Below, piece after piece: positions 1 to 10,097 of a DNA stretch of 64,000 bases. Each line of letters starts with the position of its first letter. Positions within the stretch are counted from its first letter, which is position 1. The position numbers were made by a program, and so were the translations under genes. A model generated the notes under the pieces. The model was not told where the DNA came from and did no database searches. It saw only the letters and a list, made by a program, of their open reading frames with translations. Source of the DNA: an uncultured Shewanella sp. (GTDB taxonomy: Bacteria > Pseudomonadota > Gammaproteobacteria > Enterobacterales > Shewanellaceae); contig NZ_CANLKR010000003.1 of the NCBI RefSeq assembly GCF_947491715.1, positions 62,001 through 126,000 of the forward strand, in the 5' to 3' direction.

Positions 1-646
1 CACCTTCGATGGGGGAAATCGGTGGTAAATTGGCGATACGGCGCTTTTCTCTAACACCCAATACCATTGCCATAGGGACCAGCATGATTAATGCAATGAA
101 TTGTAATGGCACCAGTGGACGCCAAAGATCGGTGGGGTTCATGGACAGTAATGCCGCTGCGCGGCCAATGGGGCCAGCCCAAGGAAGCATATTCATAATG
201 CTCGCACTGGCACCAACCAATAACAGCAGTAAATAAGGACTCATGCGTAAACGTCGATATAAAGGCAGTAAAGCCGGAATAGTGATGAGAAAAGTGGAGG
301 CACCCGAGCCATCTAGATGTGCAATAGCCGCAATAAAGACGGTGCCGATGACAACCGATTGAATACTCCCATGAGACAGCGTGACCATTTTATTGATCAT
401 CGGTGTGAATAACCCCACATCATTCATGATCCCAAAATAAATAATGGCAAAAATAAACATGATAACAATAGGAAAGACTTTTTGGGCTCCTTCATTGAAG
501 TAAAGGCCAATATCGTGAATACTGGTACCTGCTACCAGTGCACCTATGATGGGTATAATAATTAATGCCGTAATTGGGCTAGTTTTTTCGGTGAGTAATA
601 ATCCAACAATAGTGAGAATGGTGATAAAGCCGATAATCCCGAGCAT
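1..646 (-). CDS. Citrate transporter, CitMHS family (5' part; C-terminus off window)
   Basis: The minus strand is open from an ATG at 644-646 to the left edge, about 215 codons, so only the N-terminal half is visible. A purine-rich site (AAGGA) lies 6 bases upstream. The protein is almost entirely hydrophobic: an N-terminal membrane segment, a segment containing AIIYFGIMNDVGLF, then AHLDGSGASTFLI and NMLPWAGPIGRAA. These resemble the metal-citrate:H+ symporters of the CitMHS family, which import citrate across the inner membrane. The family assignment is from recalled sequence character, and the substrate is inferred. The remainder of the gene lies outside the window. Confidence 0.75.
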   Translation of the reverse strand, partial: MLGIIGFITILTIVGLLLTEKTSPITALIIIPIIGALVAGTSIHDIGLYFNEGAQKVFPIVIMFIFAIIYFGIMNDVGLFTPMINKMVTLSHGSIQSVVIGTVFIAAIAHLDGSGASTFLITIPALLPLYRRLRMSPYLLLLLVGASASIMNMLPWAGPIGRAAALLSMNPTDLWRPLVPLQFIALIMLVPMAMVLGVREKRRIANLPPISPIEG

Positions 647-1056
647 GGCTATTCCTTCATTTTAGTTGTTAGTCTGGGTTAGACGTGTGGGCTGTACATC
701 AAAAGGATGATGTCATGCGGATTTTCAATGCATTAAGTTTCATTGTTATTTATCGTTTGTCTGTGCAATTTTTCAGGTATTCCACAATAAAAGGGACCTT
801 GATGAAAATACAAGTTCTCATGGCCATTTCATTTTAAATTACTATAAATTTCATTTAAATGTAGTTGTTACGTTTCATTTAATTGTTATTTCGTTGTCAT
901 ATTTTCTTCTTTGTTATGTTTTATGCTGAGTTTAGGGCGCTTTTTAAGGGCGCTTTTTAAGGGCGCTTTTTAAGGGCGCTTTTTAAGGGCGCTTCAAAGC
1001 GTGATGGATGAAAGATTCATAATAACCACAAATTATATTCAAGGAATGGCACATAA
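647..1056. other. Intergenic region between divergent genes
   Basis: This 410-base AT-rich stretch separates the citrate-transporter gene (leftward) from the lipoprotein gene (rightward). No open frame worth calling is present. Its one visible structure is the 13-bp tandem repeat at 935-994. Promoters for both genes must lie here, but I cannot point to convincing -35/-10 pairs. Confidence 0.7.
935..994. repeat. 13-bp tandem repeat, about 4.6 copies
   Basis: The unit GGGCGCTTTTTAA is repeated exactly at 935, 948, 961 and 974, followed by a partial fifth copy (GGGCGCTT) from 987. The array ends about 60 bases before the start codon of the downstream lipoprotein gene, so it lies in or near its promoter or 5' leader. 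Such arrays can change copy number by slippage. Whether it affects expression is unknown. Confidence 0.95.
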
Positions 1057-2865
1057 ATGAAATCATTAAGACTGATATTACCGCTCTTGCTTTCGAGCCT
1101 GTTATTAATGGCCTGCTTTGATAGTGATGAAGGTAACACTGCTAGCGATGAAAGCAGTGTGTCTTTGAGCGCGCTTACGCCTGTGACCTCTGAGGTTTCT
1201 TCAAATGAGTCATGTGATGATGAGTTCATTATTGACGGTAATCATTGTATTCAGTCAGGTGAATTTTCAATGCAGCTTATTGCGCGATATGCCAGTCATG
1301 AATTTGGGGTTAGTGCCGCTGAAATTGTCGATTATCACCCAGAGACGGCGCAAATCTTCGTGATTAATGCGCAAAGTGTAAAAGTGGATATTTTGGATGC
1401 GTCATTACTTGAAAGCGCAGAAGCTGTGAGTGGTGAAGCGTCATTCATACTTGAAAATATGACAAAAATCGGTGAAATTGATGTAGCCAGTGATGTTAAT
1501 TTACCCTATGTCGGTGGGGTGAATAGTGTGGCAATTTATCAAAATTTGTTAGCGGTTGCACTTGAGCGGGGGAATGAACAAGGTCATCCTAAGCAAGGTA
1601 AGGGCTTAGTTGCTTTTTATCGGCTAACAGAGGGGGGAAGCGTGGTATTTCTTCATGGCGTTGAAGTGGGTTACTTACCTGATAATGTCGTGTTTACGCC
1701 CAATGGTGCTCAGTTATTGATTGCCAATGAAGGTGAGCCCAATGATGATTATACCGTAGATCCCGTCGGTAGCATTTCAGTGATTGATATTGTCGACAAT
1801 ACCCCTAGTACACAGGCGACTCATATTCATTTTACAGACTTTAATCAAGGAGAGGCGCGTTTTGATGAACTGAGTTCTTTGGTTAAAATCAATGGTCCTA
1901 ATGCCAGCGTGGCGCAGGATTTAGAACCTGAATACATCAGCATTAGTGAGGACGGGCTAATGGCTTTCGTCAGCCTGCAAGAAAATAATGCGATTGCAAA
2001 AATACGTTTATCGAGTATGACGGTTGAGGCAATATGGCCCTTAGGGTTAAAGGATTTTGGCATTCAAGGTAATGAAATCGATGCCAGCGATAAAGATGAT
2101 GGCATTAATATTCAGTCTTACAGTGGTGTGTATGGGCTATATCAACCGGATACGATTGCCAGCTATCGTTGGAATAACGCAGATTTTATTGTCTCGGCTA
2201 ACGAGGGGGACGCGCGTGATTATGAAGGGTTCTCTGAAGAAGTTCGGGCAGAGGATTTATCACTGATTGCAGAACATCCTCAATACTTGTCTGCGCAAGA
2301 TAAGACCCAGTTAGGGCGTTTGAAAGTCACCACCAGTATGGGTGATGAAAATGATGATGGTGAGTATGAGCAATTCATGAGTTTCGGCGGGCGTTCATTT
2401 TCGATTTGGGATCAAAATGGGTTACTCGTTTTTGACAGTGGTAGCGATTTTGCGCGAATAACGGCGGCTGTACTAGGAGAAGATTTCAATAATAATAATG
2501 AGAAAAATAAAGGCGATAGCCGCAGTGATGATAAAGGGGCTGAGCCTGAAGCGTTAGCACTAGGTCAGGTGGGCAGCCGTCATTATGCGTTTATTGGCTT
2601 GGAGCGAGTCGGTGGCGTGATGGTGTATGACATTACCAATCCTTTTGATGTGTCTTTTGTGGATTATGTCAATAATCGAGACATGAGCATTGATTTTGAC
2701 ATAGATGGGAAGGAGATTAATGGCTCACCGGGTGTGGTGGGTGATTTAGGGCCTGAAGGCATGCGCTTTATACCGGCGGATAAGAGTCCTTCCGCAGACG
2801 CATTATTGATTATTGCGAACGAAGTGAGCGGCAGTACCAGTGTTTATCAACTGAGTGGAAGGTAA
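1057..2865 (+). CDS. Choice-of-anchor I family lipoprotein (beta-propeller-like)
   Basis: The 602-residue protein begins with a lipoprotein signal (lipobox LLLMAC, lipidated Cys20). Residue +2 after the Cys is Phe, which favours the outer membrane by the Lol rule. The rest is acidic and repetitive, with segments typical of the choice-of-anchor I family often mislabelled alkaline phosphatase: IANEGEPNDDY near residue 225, FIVSANEGDARDY near 380, GAEPEALALG near 495, and LIIANEVSGSTSVYQL at the very end. Family members are extracellular or surface proteins of unknown function with a predicted propeller fold. Most use a C-terminal anchor, whereas here the anchor is N-terminal lipid. The gene looks monocistronic. 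No catalytic residues can be assigned with confidence. Confidence 0.8.
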   Translation: MKSLRLILPLLLSSLLLMACFDSDEGNTASDESSVSLSALTPVTSEVSSNESCDDEFIIDGNHCIQSGEFSMQLIARYASHEFGVSAAEIVDYHPETAQIFVINAQSVKVDILDASLLESAEAVSGEASFILENMTKIGEIDVASDVNLPYVGGVNSVAIYQNLLAVALERGNEQGHPKQGKGLVAFYRLTEGGSVVFLHGVEVGYLPDNVVFTPNGAQLLIANEGEPNDDYTVDPVGSISVIDIVDNTPSTQATHIHFTDFNQGEARFDELSSLVKINGPNASVAQDLEPEYISISEDGLMAFVSLQENNAIAKIRLSSMTVEAIWPLGLKDFGIQGNEIDASDKDDGINIQSYSGVYGLYQPDTIASYRWNNADFIVSANEGDARDYEGFSEEVRAEDLSLIAEHPQYLSAQDKTQLGRLKVTTSMGDENDDGEYEQFMSFGGRSFSIWDQNGLLVFDSGSDFARITAAVLGEDFNNNNEKNKGDSRSDDKGAEPEALALGQVGSRHYAFIGLERVGGVMVYDITNPFDVSFVDYVNNRDMSIDFDIDGKEINGSPGVVGDLGPEGMRFIPADKSPSADALLIIANEVSGSTSVYQLSGR

Positions 2866-2904
2866 ATATGAAAGCGTCTGGGAAAGGAGATGCTTTGTTT
2901 ATAT

Positions 2905-2941
2905 TGATAGCTCCGTTATTGCAATAATGATGGAGCTATCA
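2905..2941. terminator. Hairpin between convergent genes
   Basis: TGATAGCTCC at 2905-2914 pairs with GGAGCTATCA at 2932-2941. The interior contains a second short palindrome (TTATTGCAATAA), so a long bulged hairpin can form. It sits between the converging ends of the lipoprotein gene and the small gene at 2965-3315. No good T-tract follows on either strand, so a termination role is plausible rather than shown. Confidence 0.4.
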
Positions 2942-2964
2942 GGAGAGGGAGTGTCAAATGCGGA

Positions 2965-3315
2965 TTAAAAACCGCGGGGTAATTGGCCTTGTCCAGCCAA
3001 TTTTTGGCGCCATAGTTCTTTTGGCGTTTGCCCTGCTGCCTTTGCTGTTGTTTGTGTTTTGGCAACCTTGATTGTTTTTGCTTTAGGCGCTGCTTGTACT
3101 TTTTCGACGATTGGTGTCGGCGTTTCAGCTTTTTTAGTCGTTTCCTCGGTGTTAAACTCTGCAAACATAGATTCTAATTCACTGAAACGTAAAGATTTAC
3201 CGCCATCGATTTTGTACCAGCTTCCTTTTTGCTCAATAGAGACCTTTTGGCCTTGTTGGCTTGATAAAAAGCCCTCAAGTTGGCTGATAACTTCTTCTTT
3301 GGTCAGTTTAGACAT
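2965..3315 (-). CDS. Conserved hypothetical protein with Lys/Ala/Thr-rich linker
   Basis: I do not recognise a named family. The 116-residue protein has an ordered-looking N-terminal part (1-55; IEQKGSWYKIDGGKSLRFSELESMF), then a low-complexity linker rich in Lys, Ala, Thr and Pro (about 58-95), and a short conserved-looking tail ending TPKELWRQKLAGQGQLPRGF. There is no signal peptide or membrane segment, so it is probably cytoplasmic. The positively charged linker could contact nucleic acid, but that is only inference. The start codon ATG at 3313-3315 has a weak upstream AGG. It converges on the lipoprotein gene and diverges from the Nif3-like gene. Confidence 0.65.
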   Translation of the reverse strand: MSKLTKEEVISQLEGFLSSQQGQKVSIEQKGSWYKIDGGKSLRFSELESMFAEFNTEETTKKAETPTPIVEKVQAAPKAKTIKVAKTQTTAKAAGQTPKELWRQKLAGQGQLPRGF

Positions 3316-3534
3316 AGTTGTAACCTGTTAATTTTTTGTGTGTACATAACGAATTGGCGTGATTTTATAGGGTAAAGCACTCTCATGTCCAATTTTCGAT
3401 GAAATTCGTGACTTTTAGCTTGTTTTGTAGAGTTTTTGAGCGATAAAGGCAAAGTGTCGGGTAAGTCATGGAACAATCAAATAGATCGGTTACAATAAGG
3501 GTTTACGCACCGTCTTAGGAATTATGGCCGCTTT

Positions 3535-4299
3535 ATGTTACGTACTGAATTAACTAATTATTTGTCTTCATTTTTAAATATCAATACGTTTAAAGATTAC
3601 GCACCTAATGGGTTGCAAGTAGAGGGGGGTCAAGAAGTCAACACTATTGTGACTGGAGTGACGGCTTGTCAGGCGTTAATTGATGAAGCTATTGCATTAA
3701 AAGCCGATGCACTTTTAGTGCATCATGGTTTTTTTTGGAAAAATGAGCCTGAAGTGATCACGGGCATGAAGCAAAAACGTATTAAAGCTTTGCTTGAAAA
3801 TAACATTAATTTATATGGGTATCATTTGCCTTTAGATGCACATCCTGAGGTGGGAAATAATGTTGAGTTAGGCCGACAATTGAAATTTGATAATATTGAA
3901 GCGGTTGACAATATTGCGGGTTTATCTACGCCTGGTTTGCTATGGAAAGGGACATTGCCCGAAAAGATGCTTGCCACAGAGTTCTCTGGGTTGCTAGAAG
4001 CGGTATTAGATCGTAAAGCATTGCATTTGGGGGATGAAAATCAAATGATAGCATCGGTTGCATGGTGCACAGGAGGCGCTCAAGATTATATTGATTTAGC
4101 GGCGCAGTTAGGCGTAGATGCCTTTATTAGTGGTGAAGCATCTGAGCGTACTTTTCATTGTGCCATTGAGCAACATATTCACTATTTTTCTGCGGGACAT
4201 CACGCGACTGAACGTTATGGGATCCAAGCTTTGGGACGGCATTTAGAGGCACAATTTGGTTTAACGCATCACTTTATCGATATTGATAATCCGGTCTAG
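3535..4299 (+). CDS. ybgI: Nif3-like dinuclear metal centre protein (YbgI family)
   Basis: The 254-residue protein matches the NIF3/YbgI family in length (about 247 in E. coli) and in its metal-binding residues. These are LLVHHG (His63-His64), YHLPLDAH (His97, Asp101) in the first half, and SAGHHATERYG (His222-His223, Glu226) near the C-terminus. Family members form toroidal hexamers with a two-metal site on the inner wall. Some have been called GTP cyclohydrolase I type 2, but the reaction in proteobacteria is not settled. The ATG at 3535 is chosen because the family sequence begins immediately. The gene stands alone and ends before a strong bidirectional terminator shared with metG. Confidence 0.9.
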   Translation: MLRTELTNYLSSFLNINTFKDYAPNGLQVEGGQEVNTIVTGVTACQALIDEAIALKADALLVHHGFFWKNEPEVITGMKQKRIKALLENNINLYGYHLPLDAHPEVGNNVELGRQLKFDNIEAVDNIAGLSTPGLLWKGTLPEKMLATEFSGLLEAVLDRKALHLGDENQMIASVAWCTGGAQDYIDLAAQLGVDAFISGEASERTFHCAIEQHIHYFSAGHHATERYGIQALGRHLEAQFGLTHHFIDIDNPV

Positions 4300-4487
4300 A
4301 ATGACTTGTTGGTTTAAAGGTGAGTCGCAGTGTTAGAGTAGACTCGATTGGTGAGGTGTTATTGTTGAATAATAATATCTTACTTTTTCGACTAAAGTTG
4401 TGTGATGTTCGACTTTAAAGATGATAGAAGAAAACAGCACGCAATTGAGCTAGGGTCGATAGCTGCGGAATATTAGATATTGCGATC

Positions 4488-4521
4488 AAAAAAGCCGCTT
4501 TAATAAAAAGCGGCTTTTTTT
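4488..4521. terminator. Bidirectional intrinsic terminator (ybgI / metG)
   Basis: AAAAAAGCCGCTT and AAGCGGCTTTTTTT form a GC-rich stem around the loop TAATAAA, with a T-run downstream on both strands. It lies between the converging 3' ends of ybgI and metG and can end transcription from either side. Confidence 0.9.
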
Positions 4522-4542
4522 ATGCGTGAAATCAAGTGGAGA

Positions 4543-6606
4543 CTATTTCACTTTCATGCCAGGCTGGGCGCCCTCATGGGGCTCCATGATCCACAAGTCT
4601 TTTCCGCCAGGGCCTGCGGCTAATACCATGCCTTCTGAGGTGCCAAAGCGCATCTCACGCGGCGCAAGGTTGGCAACCATTACGGTGAGCTTGCCTTCTA
4701 AATCTTCAGGCGCGTAAGCTGATTTTATGCCAGCAAAGACTTGCTTGGTTTCGCCGCCTAAATCCAGCTCTAATCGCAGTAACTTCTTGGCTTCTTTTAC
4801 ATGCTCTGCTTTGGCGATACGGGCAATGCGTAAGTCAATTTTAGCAAAGTCATCAAAGCTGATCTCTGGGCTAATAGGCTCTTGTTCTAGCGGCGATACA
4901 CTTGAGGCCGTGTCTGTTGCCTCTTTAGAGGCCGTCTGCTCACTGTTTGTGGTCACTTGCAGGTTTTCCGTCGATGCATCGGTGATAGCTTGAATATTTT
5001 TCATATCAACGCGCTGCATCAAGGCCTTAAAGGATTTAATTTCATGCCCAGTGAGATCGGTATTTAAGCTATCCCAAGTGAGTGTTAGTTGTAAAAAGGC
5101 TTCCACATCGCTGGCCAGCTTAGGTAACACGGGTTTCAGGTAAGTACACAAAATGCGGAATAAATTCAGTGCATGACTACAAACTTGATGAGCTTGTGTT
5201 TGTGTTTCTTCTTGTTTGATCAGCTGCCAAGGTGCGGCTTCAGCCACATAGGCATTGGCTAAATCAGCCAGTGCCATAATTTCACGCATGGCTTTGCCGT
5301 ATTCACGGGTTTCATAAAGCTCGGCGATGGTGTCTTGTTTCGCTAAGAAGGTTTCTGTGAGGCTATTGTCTGTGACTGATGCCAATTTGCCTTCAAAACG
5401 TTTGCTAATAAACCCAGCAGTGCGAGAGGCGAGATTGACGAGCTTACCCACAAGATCGGAGTTAACGCGCTGAGCGAAATCTTCAAGGTTTAAATCTAAA
5501 TCATCAATACGACTACTGAGCTTGGCTGCGTAATAATAACGTAAGTACTCTGGATTTAAATGATCTAAATAAGTGCGGGCCTTAATAAAAGTGCCTTTTG
5601 ATTTAGACATTTTGGCGCCATTAACGGTGACATAGCCGTGAGCATAAACACTCGTCGGTTTACGAAGGCCTGCACCTTCTAGCATGGCAGGCCAAAATAG
5701 GCTGTGGAAATAGACAATGTCTTTACCGATGAAATGATAGACTTCTGCGCTTGAGTCTTTGGCCCAAAAATCATCAAAGCTAATATCGCCGCGTTTATCA
5801 CACAGGTTTTTAAAGGAACCCATATAACCGATAGGTGCATCTAACCATACATAAAAGAATTTACCTGGTGCATCGGGTATTTCAAAACCGAAATAAGGCG
5901 CATCGCGGGAAATATCCCACTGTTGTAGGCCTTGTTCAAACCATTCGCCTAACTTATTGGCCATTTCAGCCTGCAAAGAGCCAGAATTTATCCACTCTTT
6001 TAACATGCTTTCAAATGCAGGTAAGTCAAAAAAGAAATGCTCAGAGTTTTTCATGATGGGCGTTGCACCCGATACTGCTGACTTTGGGTTGATCAAATCT
6101 GTGGTGCTATAAGTGGCACCACAATTATCACAGTTATCGCCGTATTGATCGTCCGAGTGGCAACGAGGGCAAGTGCCTTTAACAAAACGATCCGGTAAAA
6201 ACATGGATTTTTCAGGATCAAATAACTGTGAGATGGTTTTGGTTTTGATGTAACCACCCTCACGTAGTTTTAAATAAATGTCGCTAGCAAGGGCTTTGTT
6301 TTCTTCACTATGCGTGCTGTGAAAGTTATCAAACTGAATGTTGAAATCGGCAAAATCTTGCTGGTGCTCTTGTTGTACCTGGGCAATCATGGCTTCTGGC
6401 GCAATTCCCATTTGTTGTGCCTTGAGCATGATTGGGGTGCCATGGGCATCATCGGCACAAATATAATAACATTCATGACCACGTAATTTTTGGTAGCGTG
6501 ACCAGATGTCTGTTTGAATATATTCCAACATATGCCCTAAATGTATTGGGCCGTTGGCATAGGGAAGTGCACTTGTCACTAATATTTTACGTTGTGAATT
6601 CGCCAT
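4543..6606 (-). CDS. metG: Methionine--tRNA ligase
   Basis: MetG charges tRNA-Met with methionine in the cytoplasm using ATP. The 687-residue protein has the class I signature HLGH at 22-25, a zinc-knuckle (Cys146, Cys149, Cys159, Cys162), and KMSKS near residue 335 in [13 protein letters not shown]. The C-terminal domain from about 585 is the EMAP/Trbp111-type tRNA-binding and dimerisation domain ([24 protein letters not shown]). A Thr/Ser/Glu-rich linker (about 550-580) separates it from the anticodon-binding helices. Length and domain order are those of the long E. coli-type enzyme (677 residues). It is divergent from apbC, the usual arrangement in gammaproteobacteria. Confidence 0.98.
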   Translation of the reverse strand: MANSQRKILVTSALPYANGPIHLGHMLEYIQTDIWSRYQKLRGHECYYICADDAHGTPIMLKAQQMGIAPEAMIAQVQQEHQQDFADFNIQFDNFHSTHSEENKALASDIYLKLREGGYIKTKTISQLFDPEKSMFLPDRFVKGTCPRCHSDDQYGDNCDNCGATYSTTDLINPKSAVSGATPIMKNSEHFFFDLPAFESMLKEWINSGSLQAEMANKLGEWFEQGLQQWDISRDAPYFGFEIPDAPGKFFYVWLDAPIGYMGSFKNLCDKRGDISFDDFWAKDSSAEVYHFIGKDIVYFHSLFWPAMLEGAGLRKPTSVYAHGYVTVNGAKMSKSKGTFIKARTYLDHLNPEYLRYYYAAKLSSRIDDLDLNLEDFAQRVNSDLVGKLVNLASRTAGFISKRFEGKLASVTDNSLTETFLAKQDTIAELYETREYGKAMREIMALADLANAYVAEAAPWQLIKQEETQTQAHQVCSHALNLFRILCTYLKPVLPKLASDVEAFLQLTLTWDSLNTDLTGHEIKSFKALMQRVDMKNIQAITDASTENLQVTTNSEQTASKEATDTASSVSPLEQEPISPEISFDDFAKIDLRIARIAKAEHVKEAKKLLRLELDLGGETKQVFAGIKSAYAPEDLEGKLTVMVANLAPREMRFGTSEGMVLAAGPGGKDLWIMEPHEGAQPGMKVK

Positions 6607-6766
6607 CTTGTCTCTAAATTGTGTGATGCTTAGAAAGTATGGAGTAGATACTAACCGATCCGTTGAAGACTTTCATTAAAAGCTGATGTAAGTGGATTAA
6701 ATTCAGACTAATGTTTGCTTTAATATCTGCTACAATTGCACAACTTTTATTTTAGGGAGCGATATT

Positions 6767-7876
6767 TTGCCTTCAAATAGCCGAGCATTTTCACTAAAAG
6801 AACCAATATTAACGTCTGTTTTAAGCCGCTTAGCCTTGATGATTGATACGCACCTTAGGTTGAATTTCCTCGATGCGGATATTGTTAAGAATGTGGAGCT
6901 TAATGGCCGTTGTCTTGAAATAACCCTTGTATTTCCGTACCCCTGCCTTTCGCAAAAAACGGCAATTGAACAAGCATTAAAGACGACATTATGTTCAATA
7001 ACTGAAATTGATGCGGTGAAATGTCACATTGACTTTGAATTTACTGTACAATCTGCGCCAACAAAGCCACCTATTGAAAATGTTAAGCAAGTGATTGCTG
7101 TTGCATCAGGCAAAGGGGGCGTGGGGAAATCAACCACAGCAGTGAACTTAGCACTGGCTTTAGCGGCTGAAGGGGCGAAGGTGGGATTATTAGATGCGGA
7201 TATTTATGGCCCTTCTATTCCCATTATGCTTGGGATCCCCGATTTTAAACCCGTTTCGCCAGATGGTAAGGTAATGCTACCTGCCGAAGTTCACGGTATT
7301 GCGGCACAATCAATCGGTTTTATTGTTGATACCGAAGAAGCGGCTGTGTGGCGAGGCCCGATGGCTGCGGGAGCGTTAGTACAATTGATTAACGAAACCC
7401 AGTGGCCAGAATTGGATTATATGGTCATTGATTTACCACCAGGGACGGGGGATATTCAGTTAACCTTGTCACAAAAAGTCCCGCTTAACGGTGCTGTTAT
7501 TGTGACAACACCACAAGATATCGCGCTGGCTGATGCCCAAAAAGGCATCAATATGTTTCAAAAAGTGAATGTGCCCGTATTAGGGATTGTTGAGAACATG
7601 AGTTTTCATGTGTGCAGTGAGTGTGGCCATGAAGAGTACCCATTTGGCCAAAATGGCGGTCAAAAAATGGCGGCACGTCATGAATTGCCGTTACTTGGGC
7701 AACTGCCATTAACCTTAGCGATCCGAGAAGATCTGGATAAAGGCTTACCCAGTGTGGTGGCGACACCAGATAATGATATTGCTCAGTTGTATCTAGCGAT
7801 AGCTAGGCAAGTGGGCGCAGAATTAGCGCTGTCTAAAGCGCAACCAACCGTTTCTATTAGTATGTCGAATGAATAA
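6767..7876 (+). CDS. apbC: Iron-sulfur cluster carrier protein ApbC (Mrp)
   Basis: ApbC is a ParA/MinD-like P-loop ATPase that binds a 4Fe-4S cluster and delivers it to apo-proteins. The 369-residue protein has an N-terminal DUF59/MIP18-like domain (about 20-95), the deviant Walker A GKGGVGKST at 115-123, the MRP signature LLDADIYGPSIP, and the cluster-binding CxxC pair Cys283/Cys286 (VCSECGH). The start is a TTG at 6767, with AGGGAG 7 bases upstream. No ATG in frame fits, since the N-terminal domain would be cut. It is followed 15 bases later by udk, so the two are probably co-transcribed. Confidence 0.96.
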   Translation: MPSNSRAFSLKEPILTSVLSRLALMIDTHLRLNFLDADIVKNVELNGRCLEITLVFPYPCLSQKTAIEQALKTTLCSITEIDAVKCHIDFEFTVQSAPTKPPIENVKQVIAVASGKGGVGKSTTAVNLALALAAEGAKVGLLDADIYGPSIPIMLGIPDFKPVSPDGKVMLPAEVHGIAAQSIGFIVDTEEAAVWRGPMAAGALVQLINETQWPELDYMVIDLPPGTGDIQLTLSQKVPLNGAVIVTTPQDIALADAQKGINMFQKVNVPVLGIVENMSFHVCSECGHEEYPFGQNGGQKMAARHELPLLGQLPLTLAIREDLDKGLPSVVATPDNDIAQLYLAIARQVGAELALSKAQPTVSISMSNE

Positions 7877-7891
7877 GGGTTTAGAATACAA

Positions 7892-8530
7892 ATGAATTCA
7901 CAGCAGTGTGTGATTATTGGGATTGCAGGGGCATCTGCATCAGGTAAAAGTTTAATTGCTAAAACGATTTTTGAAGAATTATGCAGTGATTTAGGCACAG
8001 ATCAAATAGGTGTGATTTCTGAAGACGCTTATTATCGAGATCAAAGCCATTTGTCGATGGAACAGCGTATTTTAACCAATTACGACCACCCTAAAGCCCT
8101 AGATCATGAGTTATTGTGTTGCCATCTACAGCAACTTAAAAAGGGTGATTCTGCCGATATTCCCGTTTACAGTTATAAAGAACACACTCGCACTGATGAA
8201 ACCTTATCCCTGACACCTAAAAAGGTGATTATTTTAGAAGGGATCTTATTGCTGACTGATCCTGCCCTGCGGGGGATTATGGATGCGACTGTTTTTATGG
8301 ATACGCCTTTAGATATTTGCTTTATGCGTCGCTTATCTCGTGATGTTGCAGAGCGTGGCCGGACTATGCAGTCGGTGATGTCACAGTATACAGAAACCGT
8401 TCGTCCGATGTTTTTACAGTTTATTGAACCATCAAAACAGTATGCAGACATCATTGTACCTCGTGGTGGAAAAAACCGTATTGCGACCGATATCTTGAAA
8501 GCGAGAATTCAGCATTTACTCGCAAAATAG
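7892..8530 (+). CDS. udk: Uridine kinase
   Basis: Udk phosphorylates uridine and cytidine to UMP and CMP in the pyrimidine salvage pathway. The 212-residue protein has Walker A GASASGKS (13-20), the EDAYYRDQ segment, [12 protein letters not shown], and the lid region [11 protein letters not shown], all characteristic of the family (213 residues in E. coli). It lies 15 bases after apbC and 32 bases before dcd. The apbC-udk-dcd order is conserved in Shewanella-type genomes, and udk and dcd are both nucleotide-metabolism genes. Confidence 0.97.
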   Translation: MNSQQCVIIGIAGASASGKSLIAKTIFEELCSDLGTDQIGVISEDAYYRDQSHLSMEQRILTNYDHPKALDHELLCCHLQQLKKGDSADIPVYSYKEHTRTDETLSLTPKKVIILEGILLLTDPALRGIMDATVFMDTPLDICFMRRLSRDVAERGRTMQSVMSQYTETVRPMFLQFIEPSKQYADIIVPRGGKNRIATDILKARIQHLLAK

Positions 8531-8562
8531 CGGCTAAGAGTGATTTTAGAGGATAATAAAAT

Positions 8563-9147
8563 ATGCGTTTAACCGATATTGAAATAGAAGCGTGTTTAGA
8601 CGATGGCACCATCATCATGGAGCCTCGTCCCAGCTCAGATGCCATCAGTGGCGTTAGCGTCGATGTTAAACTGGGTAATCAGTTTCGCGTGTTTAAAGAT
8701 CATACTGCTCCCTTTATTGATTTGAGCGGCCCAAGCACTCAAGTGCAAGCGGCGTTAGATAGAGTGATGAGTGATACCATAGTCATTGCTGATGATGAGT
8801 CTTTTTTCCTGCATCCTGGCGAGCTTGCGCTATCCATTACCCATGAAAATGTGACTTTACCTGCGGATATTGTGGGTTGGTTAGATGGGCGTTCATCCTT
8901 AGCGAGATTAGGCTTAATGGTACATGTGACGGCACATCGTATTGATCCCGGTTGGCAAGGGAAAATTGTACTGGAGTTTTATAATAGTGGTAAATTGCCA
9001 TTAGCTTTAAAGCCCTTAATGACAATTGGAGCGCTTAATTTTGAGCGATTAAGGCATGCGGTGGCGAAGCCTTATAACACACGAAAAAGTGCGAAATATA
9101 AAGATCAGCAAGAAGCCGTTGCCAGTCGTATTAGTCAGGATAACTAA
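8563..9147 (+). CDS. dcd: dCTP deaminase
   Basis: Dcd deaminates dCTP to dUTP, supplying the dUTP from which dUMP and then dTMP are made. The 194-residue sequence is nearly standard for the trimeric E. coli-type enzyme (193 residues): [11 protein letters not shown] includes Ser111 and Arg115, and IVLEFYNSG carries the catalytic Glu138. It forms the third gene of the apbC-udk-dcd unit. The predicted ATG is preceded by AGAGGATAA, a good ribosome-binding site. Confidence 0.98.
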   Translation: MRLTDIEIEACLDDGTIIMEPRPSSDAISGVSVDVKLGNQFRVFKDHTAPFIDLSGPSTQVQAALDRVMSDTIVIADDESFFLHPGELALSITHENVTLPADIVGWLDGRSSLARLGLMVHVTAHRIDPGWQGKIVLEFYNSGKLPLALKPLMTIGALNFERLRHAVAKPYNTRKSAKYKDQQEAVASRISQDN

Positions 9148-9234
9148 TCAAGAAAGCAATGGGGTGATGATTTCAGCGGCTTTATTTTAAGGTAGGTCAA
9201 TAAAGCCAAAGAAAAACAAAGGCAAGGTTGAGGT

Positions 9235-10053
9235 ATGGCGACAGTCTGGGTGAATGGGGTTGAAAGTGGCCAAGTGATGCCTTTTGATAGGGGGCTGGCT
9301 TATGGTGATGGGTTATTTGCAACCATGCGTGTGAGCCATCATGAGATACAGTTTTTAGCTGCACATTTACAGCGACTATCTCAAGGAGCCAAGCGTTTAG
9401 GGTTTGACTGGCAAGCATCACAGACATTGCAAGAAAGGTTAGCTCAGCAAGCCGCGAGTTTAGGGCAAGGTTGTATTAAGCTATTATTGACCCGAGGCTG
9501 TGGTGGTCGAGGGTATGCTGCGCCTACCCAAATACAGATCACAGAAGTGATGTCCGTACACCCCATTCCCGATCATTACAAACGTTGGCAACAGCAAGGT
9601 ATTTCATTGGTTAGCAGTGATGTGGTACTGAGTCGACAGCCAAGATTAGCGGGCATCAAACATTGTAATCGTCTTGAACAAATATTGATAAAGTCAACGC
9701 CTGTGCCTTTAGGTTTTGATGATTATTTGGTCCTTGATGAACAAGGTTTAGTGATAGAATCTTCTATGGCCAATCTTTTCTTTATGGATAATCATCAGGT
9801 GATTTATACGCCTGCATTGAGTCACAGCGGTGTTGCTGGCATGATGCGTGAGCAAGTCATGCATGCGGTGTTAGCGTTAGGTTTTTCGGTCAATGTGACA
9901 CCTATCCCCATGAGCCAGTTGAACGATTTTTCTTCAGCATTTGTCACTAATAGTTTATTGGGTGTTGTAGATGTGGTACGTATCAATGACGTGGTGATGA
10001 GTAAGAGTCCATTAACACACACTTTGCGTACTGTGTTGAAACTGGGGCAGTGA
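9235..10053 (+). CDS. pabC: Aminodeoxychorismate lyase
   Basis: PabC is a fold-type IV PLP enzyme that splits 4-amino-4-deoxychorismate into p-aminobenzoate and pyruvate in folate synthesis. The 272-residue protein has FDRGLAYGDGLFATMRV near 17-33, the PLP-binding Lys142 in LAGIKHCNRLEQ, and ESSMANLFF, all typical of the family. It opens the pabC-mltG-tmk-holB-tatD run. In many gammaproteobacteria acpP and fabF precede pabC. Here dcd does, 87 bases away, so the start of the usual cluster is missing. The partner synthase component pabB is in this window at 47076-48506. Confidence 0.95.
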   Translation: MATVWVNGVESGQVMPFDRGLAYGDGLFATMRVSHHEIQFLAAHLQRLSQGAKRLGFDWQASQTLQERLAQQAASLGQGCIKLLLTRGCGGRGYAAPTQIQITEVMSVHPIPDHYKRWQQQGISLVSSDVVLSRQPRLAGIKHCNRLEQILIKSTPVPLGFDDYLVLDEQGLVIESSMANLFFMDNHQVIYTPALSHSGVAGMMREQVMHAVLALGFSVNVTPIPMSQLNDFSSAFVTNSLLGVVDVVRINDVVMSKSPLTHTLRTVLKLGQ

Positions 10054-10097
10054 ACGGGCAAGTATTATAGGTTGTAATTGTATTGTAGGTTGTAATA

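Noticed and set aside
935-994. Tandem repeat as a CRISPR array
   Set aside because: The copies are directly adjacent, with no unique spacers and a unit of only 13 bp. The same holds for the array at 18435-18494.
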